In this document: positions 49,101 through 62,700 of the stretch, piece after piece | How positions within the stretch are numbered: position 1 is the stretch's first letter | Layout: each line of letters opens with the position of its first letter | DNA from: Strigops habroptila | Taxonomy: Eukaryota; Chordata; Aves; Psittaciformes; Psittacidae | Assembly: GCF_004027225.2 (NCBI RefSeq) | Contig: NC_046358.1 | Location: 7,905,284-7,969,283, forward strand | Reading direction: 5' to 3' | DNA: 64,000 nucleotides | Program-made: the position numbers and the translations under genes | Notes under the pieces: model-generated | What the model was told of the DNA's origin: nothing | Seen by the model: only the letters and a program-made list of their open reading frames with translations | The model's database searches: none

Positions 49101-49918
49101 AAGATTAATCACTCTTCAGTAGTTTTATCTTGTGAACAACAGTATAATTTTTATGTGATAAAATACTCAGAAGTTAGATTTTGTCACTAACTGTTCAACC
49201 TGCAATGATAAGAGTTTGAATAACTGTGATTCCCAAAGAAAACAAGGCTTTCATGGTCATGTTCTTTTCTTCTATCCTCTCTCCTGGTTTTGCATATTTC
49301 TTCAGTCATTTGCTTTTCCCACCAGAACTTTGCATTCCTCTAATTTTGATGAAACTAGGCAGCTAGTTGGAAGGACGAATTGCTAGCAGTATTCTCACTG
49401 ATGGAGGGGCTAAGAATCTGAGCCCCTGTGAGGTGTTAAAGGATATATACCAAAGAGAGTGCTTTGGAATCAGACTGGTCATGAAGCTTTTTTATAGTTT
49501 CTAGATTTATAGCTTTAACCTTAATTTGATAAATTGCTAAGTTTTAGTTGAACCAAATACTTAGTATCTAAGATAAATAAATGGTAAGGATATGCCAAAT
49601 GATTACATTCGGTGTGAGATCTTGTACATAAGATATACAGCTTCCAGTACACCACTGGAGAAAGAAAAAGTAATCCGTGAAAGGAAGTAATTGTTCATTT
49701 CTGAAAGATATTGATAAAGCTGAGTGATAAATCCTACAGCTGTTAACAGAATGTCAACAGCTGTTGACAAAGCAGAGCAAACTCCTCACATAAAACTTCA
49801 CATAAATTGGTGTTATCCCATGGTGGTAACTCTGCTCAGACAACTCGTTACATATGGTGCAGGGGGAGTGAAATGCTGAGTTTTGAATCAGCCTTACGAG
49901 TGCAAACCAGGGACTTTT
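37173..49918. other. Intergenic segment, no gene supported
   Basis: This is 12.7 kb, mostly AT-rich. It contains a short 12-bp minisatellite (37936-37977) and a small 8-bp hairpin at 48958-48977 (GGAAGACT / AGTCTTCC). Frames such as 46466-46885 and 47417-47869 lack domain or splice support. The ATG at 46543 followed by an in-frame GTAAAG donor is formally compatible with an upstream exon of the phospholipase gene, but I cannot support it. Confidence 0.5.
37936..37977. repeat. Short 12-bp minisatellite
   Basis: About three and a half copies of CAACACAAACAC (first copy CAACGCAAACAC) lie in tandem. Confidence 0.85.
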
Positions 49919-50443
49919 TTAAAAAGAAAAGGAAAGAAAAGACTAAAGAAAAGAAAAGACAAATAAAAGAAAAGAAAAAGACAAAAGAAAAGAAAAGAAA
50001 AGAAAAGAAAAGAAAAGAAAAGAAAAGAAAAGAAAAGAAAAGAAAAGAAAAGAAAAGCAGAGAAAAGAAAAAAAAAGCAGAGAAAAGAGAAGAGAAAAGG
50101 GAACGGAAGGGAAGGGAAGGGAAGGGAAGGGAAGGGAAGGGAAGGGAAGGGAAGGGAAGGGAAGAGAAGAGAAGAGAAGAGAAAAGAGAAGAGAAAAGAA
50201 GAGAAGAGAAAAGAGAAGAGAAGAGAAGAGAAGAGAAGAGAAGAGAAGAGAAGAGAAGAGAAGAGAAGAGAGAAGAGAAGAGAAGAGAAGAGAAAAGAAG
50301 AGAGAAGAGAAGAGAAAAGAAGAGAAGAGAAAAGAGAAGAGAAGAGAAGAGAAAAGAAGAGAAGAGAGAAGAGAAGAGAAGAGAAGAGAAGAGAAGAGAA
50401 GAGAAGAGAAGAGAAGAGAAGAGAAGAGAAAAGAGCAGAGCAA
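49919..50443. repeat. Block-structured pentanucleotide purine array (AAAAG / AAGGG / AAGAG)
   Basis: About 520 bp are almost pure purine on the + strand. The order is an interrupted AAAAG lead-in (49921-49982), 15 uninterrupted AAAAG units (49983-50057), a short mixed stretch, 12 uninterrupted GGAAG (AAGGG-class) units (50105-50164), then AAGAG units to about 50437 with frequent one-unit interruptions; the longest clean AAGAG run is about 12 units (50211-50270). Such homopurine-homopyrimidine DNA can form triplex or, in the G-rich block, quadruplex structures. The long open frames through it on both strands are by-products of the repeat. Confidence 0.97.
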
Positions 50444-53400
50444 TATGGTGATAGAAGGAGGTTCCCAGATTGCCAGTCTCTGCAGAAACGACCCCCTAGA
50501 AGACTAACTTTCTAGTGAAGGTAGCCATGAGGTCTTGTCCTAGGAGCAGCATGGAGGGGCAATAAGGAATGAAATCAAACATATGAGCTGTTGGTAGGTT
50601 TTTCTTCTTTCACTGTCATCCAAAGACCACCTCAGTAGGCTCCTCATTAATGAGTTTTGAGAAGATTTCATACTCTTGAAGTTGTCTTTTTGGGATGAAA
50701 CCTTGAAGCGACCAGCTGCCTGTAGACAGGAGAATCATGTGTCCTCCTGAAGCTGACCATCATATTACTGTTCTCTGGAAGCCAGCCAGTATGTCAGCAA
50801 AGGTGCATTATTACAATCAAAGAGATGTTGGCAACAGATGTGAATTTTCAGTTTGTTAAGGTTTGACACAGCTATGGCAATTGTATATCATAGTTTTATC
50901 TCCTGTTTATTGACTTTTTCTGTATTTTAATCCTGAAGTGGCTTCCAAAAACTTGCTTCGAGAGTACAGAAATGCAGTTTGGTGCTGAATGTTATCAAGT
51001 GAAAAGAAGTTTGGGTTTCTGTTTCTGTGTGGGGTTTTTTGTTCGTTCCTATTTTGTTGTTTGGGGTTTTTTTGGGGGGGTGTGTGTGTCACTTTTTAGC
51101 CTACTCTTTGGGACTCTGGATGTGCTACTATTTGTTGGTCTGGCATGTTATGCAAACACACAGAGGCAGCCATCATTGACATCAATGTGGCACTACTAAT
51201 TTTCCTGCAAAAATAGAATGATGCCCTTCTGGAAAAGTTACATTTGACTTGATATTTACAGAGGGAGTTTGTTCCTCTGTGTGCCTACGCAGGAAACTAC
51301 ATTTCTTCCAGGGAAGTGAACTAAAGGGAGTAAGACCAGTACAGCTGCAAGACTGTCAAGAGCTGTCTGGATATGGTCTGTGCTTATCAATTTGCATTAA
51401 TAATCATGCATCAATTGTCATGTTATGAAAATAGCAAATGATTTCTCTAATTATTTTTAATAAAGGGTATTCTGAAATGCCAACAATTTTGGGCAAGGAT
51501 GTTATTTCAGACCAGCCAAATCAGACCCTAGTAGTCTGCTACGGACCACTGCAGAAGTAAAATTAGCTCTGCCTTTTTCTGATTAAAAGAAAGAATAAGC
51601 CCAATTCTAAATGATTATCACAGGCTGGAGTAAACTGCAGGCTTGGGAGCAGGATGGCTTCTGGTTTTCCCTGGAGATTTGCATGTAGGGTTTATTATGG
51701 CCACATTTACCTATCTGAACCTCTTAATCTTTTACCCTCCAACAACACAAGGACTAAGCTGCAAAAAATCAGAAGTAGTGAACAGTCACCTTTGATGCAG
51801 GCAGATGTTGACATGTTTAAGGGAAGTGATTGCTGTTGAAAGGGGAAAAGAGGAGGAGTGGGGTTCTCTGGTTCTAGTGGAAGAGGATGAAAACATGACA
51901 CCAATCATAACTGTGAGTACTCTGATGATGAACTGCAGATGCACCATTTTTATAAACAATTACATTTTCATCACAAAAGGTTCAAAGCAACTTTGTACAA
52001 CATCCATTTCTTCATTAAAGGCAGACTCTGAGAATGGTTTGGCTTCTATTGAGCAAGGGGGAAGTGATTACAAAATAACACAGAATTAACATATTAATTA
52101 AAAACAGTCAGCTCTGTAATCGTCTACATAATCCAGTACTTCATGTTAATGAGACCCACTAGGAATGCTGACTGAGTGTTTCGGTTGGGAGTATTTGCAC
52201 AGGAAAATTAAAGTCAAATTCTTTCAGCAGCCATTGGAATAATATGGAAGTATCCCAAATGGAACTTGTAATGTCCTTAGTGCATTAAATACAGAATGTT
52301 TTAAATATATCAGTTTCAAATTGAAGGAAAATGTAACAGAAATAGTTCTTGTCATGCAAGAACAAACGTGTCCTACATTTTTATATGGGAATTGTTTCAA
52401 TCAACCATTAAAAGGCCAAGAAACAGAGTAATTTGTGATTTCGTAGGTTTAAGAACTCTCCTTAAGGCGACTCTTGAATATTAATCTGAATTTAAAAAGG
52501 ATGTAACTTTAAAAGTGCCATAATAAAATGTAATATTAAGCCCTTTTTTGAACGTGCCAATTCACAGTTGAAATGGCTTCCGTTTGATGTAATGTAATTT
52601 ACCTTTAAACAAAACCGAATTAAACTGAATAAAGGCTATTCTCATCTCTAATAAGCTTGTCCAGTAGCCTCCACCCCCTTTTGAAAGAATATTGTATTAA
52701 GTGTAGTGAGTGACTCCTTCTATAGAGAAGTTCCAGTTTCCCCAGCTCTTTGTATCCCCAAAGTTAATAACTTCAATGTCAGGAACATTAATCATGGTGC
52801 TAACTTTCAAACTGAAGTTGTTGAATTATTTTGTTGCAGTGTAATGGGATAGTCTCATTTAGGCAGATACAATGTTTCAGTCGGTGTGTAGTTTAAGCTG
52901 CCATTCAAACTAATGAAACACTTCCAATATGGTGTGGCCCTGTTTTTATTTATTAGTGGTAGTAGCACTGTATGTTATTATTGCTTATTATTGCTGACAA
53001 GCTGTGCCTATATGCAAAAAATATGTAAAACAACAGAAAATTGAAAAGAAATTTAAATGTTCTAATTTGACAAAAAGAAGAAAATATTTTTCTGCTTTCA
53101 GTATTAAGATTATCAAGTGTCTATATATGTGTGTTCATTCAGGCTTATCAGAACGTCTTTTGAAAATGTCAAATACTTTCTGACCAGCTTAGGTTAGGAA
53201 GCTTAATTCTTTGTTAGAGTTAGGGACAAGTAACTTGAAATAAGTGTTACAATGATAGCTTGCGTACGATAGAAATAAATCTCATATCCGGAAGGGAAGG
53301 GATTACATTCCCATTGGTATTTACAAGATACCTAATGATGTGGGATTCTGTGATATTATGCCTCCAAAGCAGGGCACTTCTTTCATCATTTGAAGGGTCT

Positions 53401-53781
53401 CTGCTGGGTCTATGGTCCGTTCACTCAGAGTCAGCGGTTCATGCCTCTAGATGCCTTTTGGTGAGCTTGGCCCACTTACAAGTGTTACAAAAATTTAGTC
53501 CTAGTTGGGATACAAAGTCAGAAGTTTTTAGAGCGCTTTGGTAACTACCACATCCTGACCTAGTGTCAGTGCTGTACCAGGAGCCAGGAGGCTGCTGCAA
53601 GTTCCTAATGTTGTTCTCCAAAGGCCCAGTTTTGACCTTCCTGTGGCACAGGACACTCACAGATTGGAAGTACACCCATCGCTATGGCTATCCATGCTTC
53701 AGGTTGTATGAAAATAGGGTGATTACATATTGGTTTTGTATTCTGGGCTTGTAAAACTAATTGCATTTATTTTCTCTGCAG
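50444..53781. other. Region upstream of the phospholipase exons
   Basis: No exon could be supported, although the promoter and any 5' non-coding exon of the downstream gene may lie here. The stretch 52090-52960 is AT-rich, poor in simple repeats and rich in TTAAT/ATTAA words, which could reflect a regulatory element. There is no CpG island within this segment. Confidence 0.4.
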
Positions 53782-56700
53782 ATGAAGTTCTGCCCCATCC
53801 ACATGCTTTCTGTAAGAATCATACAAGCTAAGAACATCAAATCAAGAGACCTGTGTGAGTTGTGCTTTGATTGTATTTTTAGTCACCTCCAGAGTTTATG
53901 TAGTGAGAAATGTTCCTAGGTTTGAAGGTATAAAAGCAACGTACATAAAGCACAACAACAGAAGTACTGCTGCTAGGGCTATGGTTAAATTAAATGCCTG
54001 AGGTACCATTAGGCTAGAGGACATATCTAGTGGCATCTCAGGGAACTGGTAAAAACCAAGATTCTGAGATGAATTTCTGGGACAACAAGGGAAGGTAGAC
54101 CTTGTGTGGACACTGCAATCTGTAAATCTGCTTGGAGTTGTTTGGTTTTGATGTTCATAATTGGTATAAATCACATAATGGACTGGAATTTTGCCACAGA
54201 GGACATGTATTTAGGGACCTTTTATTGCAATGTATCAATTACACACAGTAATCAAAGGTAAACTAGAGAATTTCAAGCCTTCTAAAGTACAGTATCATCT
54301 GGGGTATTTGCTGTTCTCAGACGACCAGTCATGTTAAATTATATTGATAGTTTCTGAATCTGAAGATCCAGCCCTAAACACATTCTCGAACATGCAGGAA
54401 AACTGGACATTTTGGTGTACCTTTGTATTAAATTTTCTTTAACTCATTATTCCTCACAGCCTCCTGTGACTCCTTCTCAAGGTGTACTATGGAACAGCCA
54501 TTCAGCTGCCAGTTTTGCACAGGTCTCCTGTGGTTTCCTCAGCCAGGACAAAGACCTTGAGTTGCTTTTTCTCACAGTCTTAAAACCTCTGTCCTGTGTA
54601 TTGCCTTCTAGTGAAAAATGACATGTTCAGCCAAAAAAGTGCCGCTTTACAGCTGAGACCCTTCACAACTCACTGTGCAGGGCCAAGCACAACGTTGGCC
54701 AAGCCTGAATGCAAGGCTGACCAGAGGGAGTTGAGTAACTGCCTGATGAAGTGCTTCCTGTACTCCTGTGGCAAATGCCAGGTAGCAACGTCCAGAGGTG
54801 GACACCAGAAAAGTGGTAGCGTGATAAGGCCTGTTTTTCTGAGTTTCAATGATCTCTTCTATCTACTCTATTGAAGGGACAGTTCCGCTTTCCTGCCAAA
54901 ACCTTGTGGGGCAATGTTATTCACTCCTTGATACCAGTCTGAAGTATTTAGGCATCTCGGGATGCAGTACACATCATCAGCCAAGTCCAGACTCCAGCTC
55001 TGAAAGACATCACCTTGGAGATTTCCTTTCACACCGTTGTCAAGCTTCACAAAGTAAATGTGCTTTCCCACCCTGGCTTTTCCCGAAGGATGGCTGCTCG
55101 AGGGACTGACTGCACTAACCATAAGGAGTAGATGTAGGCTGGAAGTGAGATGAAGACTTCTGAGTTGCTCATGCCCTTACGTTCCTGGGCCCACACCAGC
55201 CTTCAGCTGCAGCAGATCTTCCCTAGCACCTAACCCTTCTAGACAGCCATCACGTCCCCTCCGCATGTTGCCAGACTGAGCAAGCCAGTCTTCCCCGATC
55301 TTCTCTGTAATATGCATTCTCCTTTCCTGTAATCATCCTAACAACTCCTTTTGGTACTAGCTCTAGATTCAGTTAAACTTTTTTAACATCATTGACTGGA
55401 ATCGTAAGGAATGTGCCCAATGAATGGTCAGTGGGGTCTTTTATACCTCTTCCTCTTCACATGGGAAACATGGCTCTTAGTGTACTTTGTGTGTGCATGT
55501 GTGTACATTTGCAACTTGTAGTTATTTACCCAGGAAATAGATGGTTTTCCTTGGTTGCTTCCAACTGATGGTCTCTTTATGTATTTAAAAAAAACTAGTA
55601 ATATTTGTTAGTCTCCAGAATTATGACCTTGCCTCACTTTTCATCTGTAACACTGGCATCAGGTTTTTAATGTTTCTTTGCTGCAGTGACTGCATCAGAC
55701 TGCTACGTGCGCTTGTGGCTGCCGTCTGCTTCAAATCGAAAGCTTCAGACCAAAACCATCAAGAATTCTGACAATCCTGTCTGGAACGAGACTTTCTACT
55801 TTAGGATCCAGAGAGAAGTTGAGGTAGTAAATAAATAGAAATGTCACTATTTTGAATAGCTAGGAATCCTCAGTTGACATCCTGTCAATCAACTGTGCTA
55901 AATAACTTCAGAAAATGCTTGTGTAGCAGAATTTGCAACTGATTGGTTAAGACAAAACAGTAGACATATGCAGTCTATAACATCCACCAATGTTATAGAC
56001 ATCAGTGATATGAATTCCTACCTCTGAGCTAGTCCAGATTCCCTTTGTTGTCACCTGAAAGACAGCACTGCTGTAGCATGCTTCATCTGGGCTATTTTGG
56101 CTAATTTCAAAAGAGCTTTCCCTTCACTGGGTAAGGGAAGGGTAAAGGAGTAGCTGTGGTGTAGACAGCAAATTTAATCCTACCCTAAGCAGTGTAGTTA
56201 AAAGACCTTTGGGGGTGTGTTCTTTGGGCAGGTTATTAGTGTGGTGCAGAGCACTGACATCTTTTCTGTCTCAGAATAGTGTGAGATCTCTGTTGCAGGT
56301 AGTTGTCTTCTGTTTCATGATGTTTCCCAAGGTTGGGTGTAATGATGGTGTTTCCCATTAGCAAACTCCAGAAGGAAAGCATATGTTTTTTTATTCTTAC
56401 TATTGTGCAAATCAAGCAGCTGCAGAAGTATATAACCCCTTTTTATTTCTGTGTGATAGCAGCTTAATAAAAGTTCTTATTTATTTTTTCCTGCTACCAG
56501 AACATCTTAGAATTGGCAGTGTGTGATGAAGATCCACTCACCAAAGATGACATGCAGTTCACAGTTCTTTTTAATGTTGCTAGAATCAGACCAGGGGAGA
56601 CAGTCCGTGAGACATTTGCTTTGAAATCAGAGGTAAGGACTCGGGAGATGTTATAGCATCTTTCCAGTACCTTAAGGAGGCGTACAAGAACACTGGAGAG

Positions 56701-59700
56701 AGACTTTTTGTAAGAGCAAGCACTGATAGGACAAGGGGGAATGGCTTTAAACTGAAAGAGGTTAGATTTAGATTAGATATTAGGAAGAAGTTCTTCCCTG
56801 TGACAATGATGAGGCGCTGGCACAGGTCGCCCAGAGAAGCTGTGTCTGCCCCATCCCTGGCAGTGTTCAAGGCCAGGTTGGACGGAGCTTGGAGCAACGT
56901 GGTCTAGTGGAAGGTGTCCCTGCCTGTGGCAGGGGGTTGGAACTGGATGAGCTCTAAGGTCCCTTCCAACCCAAACCATTCTATGATTCTATGAATCTAT
57001 GAAAATACAGGCAGATGCTGGCAAGACCTCATTGTCCACATTGGCTTCTATGTTAAGTGGTGTTTGGGTTTTCCTAAACAGATAACCTTATATACCATTG
57101 TCAATATTTCATCAAAACAGATATAATTGTGCTGAATTTTTGTGATTTCATTAGTCTCTTTTCACATATTCAAAAAATGAAGCAGCTTCTTTTTCATGCC
57201 CATCATCTCTGTGAGGGCAAAATATGTTAACAGAGAGCATTTGTAAACAGTCATTTTTATATTTTATAGTCAAACCTTACCTTTTGTCTTTATTCAACTT
57301 TTCCATGCTTAGAGGACATTTCCTCCTTAAGACAACTTTAAGACATAATGACAATGCACTCAGCACTTGAATTAAATGGTTCTTTCAGGCTTCTCCTGTT
57401 GGTGATCACGCTGGGTTTCCTTCTAGGTGATTCAGATTTTTCTAGCCCATAGTAAAGGCACACCTGTTCTGCTAACATCTTTGGTATTCTGTTAAGGAGC
57501 CCATGAAAGAGAATTGTCCAGAGAACAAAGCTGGAGTAGGACTGTGACAACTCCTGGGCTTGTCTGAGCTGTAGCTGAGGTATTGCTACATGCTCATTGC
57601 AGGAAGGAAACAGTCCATATCCAAAAGAACAGCTACTTCAAATGCCAAAAGCTGTTAACATGGATATTCCTTGTACCCTGCAGACTGGTGCCATGCACTT
57701 CTCAGTGGATGAGTCACTGGGAAATATAATGATTCAGTAACCACCTCAGTCCAGAGTACTCTTGCCAACTTCATCTCTGCTGGATTCCATGCTCTGTACA
57801 TGGAAATGACACTGGCCTTAGTCACTTTTGTTGCTGAGCTTCAATGCCTTTCTCCCATGCACATCATGTTTACAGTAAGCCATTATATTTCTGTTTCAGT
57901 CAAGCTTTCCCTTGTGATTTTCTCTTTGGAAATAGGTATAGTTCTACACATCCCACAATGGGAGAATATTGATCTTATGTGCCTTTTGCAAGCATGTGGT
58001 TTCCATTGCAGTCTCAGCTTTGGAAGGAGGTAATATGCAGCTTTTTTTTTGGTAACATTAGCAGAATAGATGTCAGCCATGGAAGTGCTTTTTAGGTGTG
58101 TCTACACTGACAAATCCTTGTAGCCTCCAAAAATCCGTATTTATTTTACCCTTTTCTTTTTAGACAGAGACATGTACTAAGAAATGGGAAAGTTTGGAAG
58201 TGGAATTCTGGATGGAAAGAATGTGAGTAAAATTCCAGAGCTGAAAAGCTATAGATCTGCCAGGGACTAATAATATCTCAGAGAAAGAGGGACTTCTTCC
58301 AGCTTTTCCTCCCAGCAGTGAGCTGAAGTTAGTTTCAAACTTTTTTGCCTTTCAGTGTATTTAATACAAATCTTGCCTTCTGTTAGACACGTATATCCTG
58401 ATCATAGAAACGTAGTAACATTGGCACAATGTGATAACTTGACACAAGATGCATGTAAAACTTAACAGAGGTGCTCTTCAAGTTGTTAATTGAACAATGC
58501 CTTGAACACTGTGGTGTTTCTAAAAGACCAGAAAAGTTGTATTATTGTCATGATATATATGGAGTTAGGTAGATAGTATTAAAAAAGTCACCTATTAGGC
58601 TATAGCTTAGTTAAACGTGAAAAGCAACAAATAATAAAATTAAGACCATCCCTCTCAAAGTGGTAATCAACATTATCTGGAGGAGTACAAATCCCATAAG
58701 ATTAACTTTATCTCTCTTCTAAATACCATCACTAGCTTAGTTGGAAAACCAACAACCCTTAACAACACATTCTGGCATATTTGAGCTTAGCATTACCAAA
58801 AAAAGGGAATATAGTCCAGTCAAAACTGATTAACTGCATGGTTAGAAGAATGAACTGTAAATATGGCTTCTTATTCTCAAACATGGAAAAGCTGCAGAAG
58901 AAAATCACTGGTGTTCTTGGTTAATTTCTCCTGCAGTGAAACTCAGGAATATCTAATTTGTCTATGAGAAATGCTTTAAGAGATGGTATAAGTATCTCCT
59001 GCAAATGTGGAAGCAATCACAGCCAGATGTATAGAAAGGACAGAATGAGATGCAGTGCTTGGAAACTGGACTGAGCAGATTCAGAGCAGAAATAAGAGGA
59101 ACATCCTCCACCATTCAAGTTATAAGGCATGTGGGGGATTCTCCACCCTTGGAAGTCAGACCTAGTTGTTTATATTTTAAATACATTTTATAGCTGAAAT
59201 AGAAGTTTTAAGGCTGAAAGTGATGTTTGATAAAATACCCAGACTTTGCAGAAAGTCAAAGGTTATATACTACATAACTTTATTGGTCCTTTAACATTTA
59301 TGAAAGCTGTTATGAAGATGAGTAACAGTTGGGAGTATTGACCTGAATGAGAGATGGTGTTAGTAGACTCTATAGATTCTCATAGTATTAAATAACTACA
59401 TCCTTTCAGTGACTGACCTAGGTCTTACAAAGTAAAATGTCTGGGACAAGACCTTCTATTACTTACCTCTGTGTTTTCCAGTCATACGTATAGCTCAGTG
59501 AGAGCTAATTCTTATTTGCTGTTCATTTGTAATCAGTTGTAAATTATAATCTGGAACGGTCAGAAATATCTTTCTTAATAAGTATTTACAGAATGCATTA
59601 ATAGTAGTCTTTGCTTTCCGCAAGTCATATGGTCATTTGTTAATAGTAAGACATGATTCCACATAGACCAGTATGTCTTTGTTCTGCTGTATCTTAGCAT

Positions 59701-62700
59701 ATAGTTTTAAGCATTGGTATTTTTATGGGCTCTCCTGCCTTTCTTCTTGTTTGGCTGTTACATTTTGGTTCATGTGCTTAGCAAGTGATCATGTATTATG
59801 TCTTTTAGAAAACAAACAGTGATACTAACATAACTATATTCAATTTTAAGCAGGAAAGGTCATAAAACTACTATTTAAAGAAAATACCAGATACTCACAT
59901 GGCTTCTGTTTGTTTTCTGATTCTGTCTTTTCAGTCCTGGCCCTCCAGAGCACCTAATTACCAATGATGTCCTAGTGGTAAGGTTCACGTATGATTTTAG
60001 CTTGAAGTGACTTCTTCAGTTTGATTCTTTCCTCTTCCGCCCATCCATCTGACATTTCAAAAGCTACAACAATACATAAGAGGACAGTGTGCATTATAAA
60101 GTGAAAGATGTGGGACAATTCCCATTCATTATGGCTTAGCTGTTCTTGATGCAAGAACAGCTGTGTTTCTTGAAGTCCTCAGGTTTTACAGATGTCAATA
60201 TTTTGCCCAGCTCTGGTTTGTTCATGTTGCAGAACCCCAGATTTGTTGGTGTTCAAAATGAAAACTGCTTGTGTTTTGTGTAATACAGCATGGCACTTGA
60301 CAAGAAAAACAAAGGTTATAAAAGGGATGAGTCTGTAGAAGTGGTCAGTATGCTTATGGCTGGAAGGTTATATAATATAGCAGCTTTTTAGGAAATGAGT
60401 CTTTTAGTAAAGAGTTATTTTAGTCATTGAAACATAGAGTCCTCCTTTAGTGTTAGTCAGCATGTGGTATATTACCTATGTCCTGGGGACAGCCCAGCAG
60501 CTAAGGAGTGCAAAGTACTGTGTGCCAACCTCTCCAAGGCTGCACGTGATTTCCAGATGCTAGTCTTTAATGCCCCTGAGGCAAAGTAACACACATTCTG
60601 TTCTTTCCCCCTCATTTTCTGTGTGAGGCATAAGGGCTGTAATGATTGGCATGTGTTTTTCCTGAAATGCCTTGGAAAACTGTCCTGGCATGAGTTATTA
60701 AAGGTGAACTGGAATGACTCAGGTGGAGGGTAGGGTGGAATAAATCCATGATTTCCCTACATCAGGACTAGCAAGAAGATGCCTTGCAGACTAATCACTG
60801 CCACAATACACAGAAACTCATTATCAGGTGTTTCCCTCCACTCTTCCTAAATAATTATCAAATGGATATGTAGCTGTTTGGGCAACAGTGTGTTGTACAG
60901 TTTCCTGATTTTGGGATAACTTGAATGGGTATAACAACATCTGGCAATATACCACTGTACGGACAAACTAGTTCTGAAGGAGTGTGACTGGACTACCGTC
61001 CTGAGTTAATAAGCTCTGAATTTACTCTTGTGCAGGTGGATTGCTTCCAGCACTGAGACTAGTTTGGTTGACTCTATATTATAGGTAGTGGCTGTCTGCA
61101 TGATGTTTCACTATTTGCAGTAGGTGTGGCATTTGCTATGTTCACACTTTTCCGCTCCTGTTTTTTACAGTCCCGTGATGTTTGCTGCTTGGAAGTGCAA
61201 GTGGACATTAATGAAAGCAGGAAATATTTGAAAGGTATGCTGATTTCTTTGTGAAGTGAGGCCATGACCGTATCAACCCTATCATAGTCATTCAGACCCA
61301 GATGGAGGCACTTTAGGATACACACATGACTAAATGTTCTAAAGGCGATAAAAGGTAATGGAGTGAAAGTCCCTGAACTGCCTCCATTTGTAATGCTGAT
61401 CTCTGTGTATTTTCCTTGAAACTGTCAAGTCTGGACACAGTAAACTTTGCTGGTGGAAGTATGAGAGAGTGCTGGCTCTGGGAGCACTTCAAGTGTTTGG
61501 GGTAAAGGCAGGAGCACCAGTTCCTGTGCTGTAGGAGACTTGCCAGTGTGGCATCTTACAAGGAGTTACCAGAGAGAATGACTCCAGCAGAAAGTTTGCC
61601 AACTATGTTGGCTATTTTGCCCGAACAGTGGTATTATTCTCTAAACAAATCTGTTTTCCCTAGAGGGTAAAAATCTCGTGCTTACAATACGTGAATCTCA
61701 TGAGGGAACACAGAAAACTACAGAGGATACAGATACTTTCTACTTTCATTGTGTGAAGGCTTGGGAGCCAGTTCTAAAAGTCAGGCTGCAGGTAATGGAG
61801 ACTATACGGTACCCTGTTCATACTGCTTGCTCTTTTGTCACCAAAACAGTAAAGAACTGGATTGTTTCTATTCTGTGAATAAAACCCATGTTTTTTGTTC
61901 TCTGTAGAAAGTTTCTGATAAGGAAAATGAGGATAGCAATTTAAGCGACACCTTAACAGTACCACTGAAATTTCTCCCTGTTGGATATAAAGTGAAAATA
62001 ACCCTCCCTGTAAGAAATGTAAGTGCTTCACCGTTTGTACTTTTTGAGAGTAGAGTAACCCTCAGTATTTAACACCATAACGTTTAAAGAAAAGAATAAA
62101 TCTTAAGCCTGAATAAGAATTTTGAGTAAATACGAGTTTTCTCTGCAAAAAAAAAAAAGTTAGCTTTCTAGTGAAATACCAATTTTCTTTCAATAAAATC
62201 CATAATTGGGAATTCATCCTGGTCAGTTTTAGATGCATCAGACCAACCTCTGCTGTCCTTACACAGTTAAAGATGAATATTCAATACTTCTAGCAAGGCT
62301 TTGGGAGGCCCCAATGCTCTTTATCAAGCCTGGATGGCTAGCTCAATCTATATACCTACATGTTAGATGTCTAAAGTTAGGTAAGTTGAATCTTACCCTT
62401 GGAGAACAATTTGAATCACAGAATGGTTTAGGTTGGATGAGACCTTAAAGATCATCTAGTCCAACCCCCTGCTGTTACGTTCTTCTGTGTGTACAGTCAT
62501 AATCGTAACTGGTGGAGAGATACAACTCTTAAGATGCTTTAAAAGCAGTAGTAATGCTCCTGTGTGGCCAGATGAACCTGTTAACAATAGCCAGACATCC
62601 TTTCCATGACTTTGCAGCAAATGAGAAGGGAGAATGAATGTTTGTTTTGCCACTGGTGATTCCCCACCTCTCTGTTTGGACTCCTTTTACCTCCAGTAGC

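Noticed and set aside
49807-50451. 214-codon Lys/Glu/Arg-rich frame, and a 166-codon Ser/Phe/Leu frame on the other strand
   Set aside because: Both are by-products of the pentanucleotide purine array, with no domain or conserved start.
54596-54874. 92-codon frame in the first PLA2G4B intron
   Set aside because: It has no domain signature and is not flanked by splice sites that would keep the C2 domain frame. The family needs no insertion at this point.
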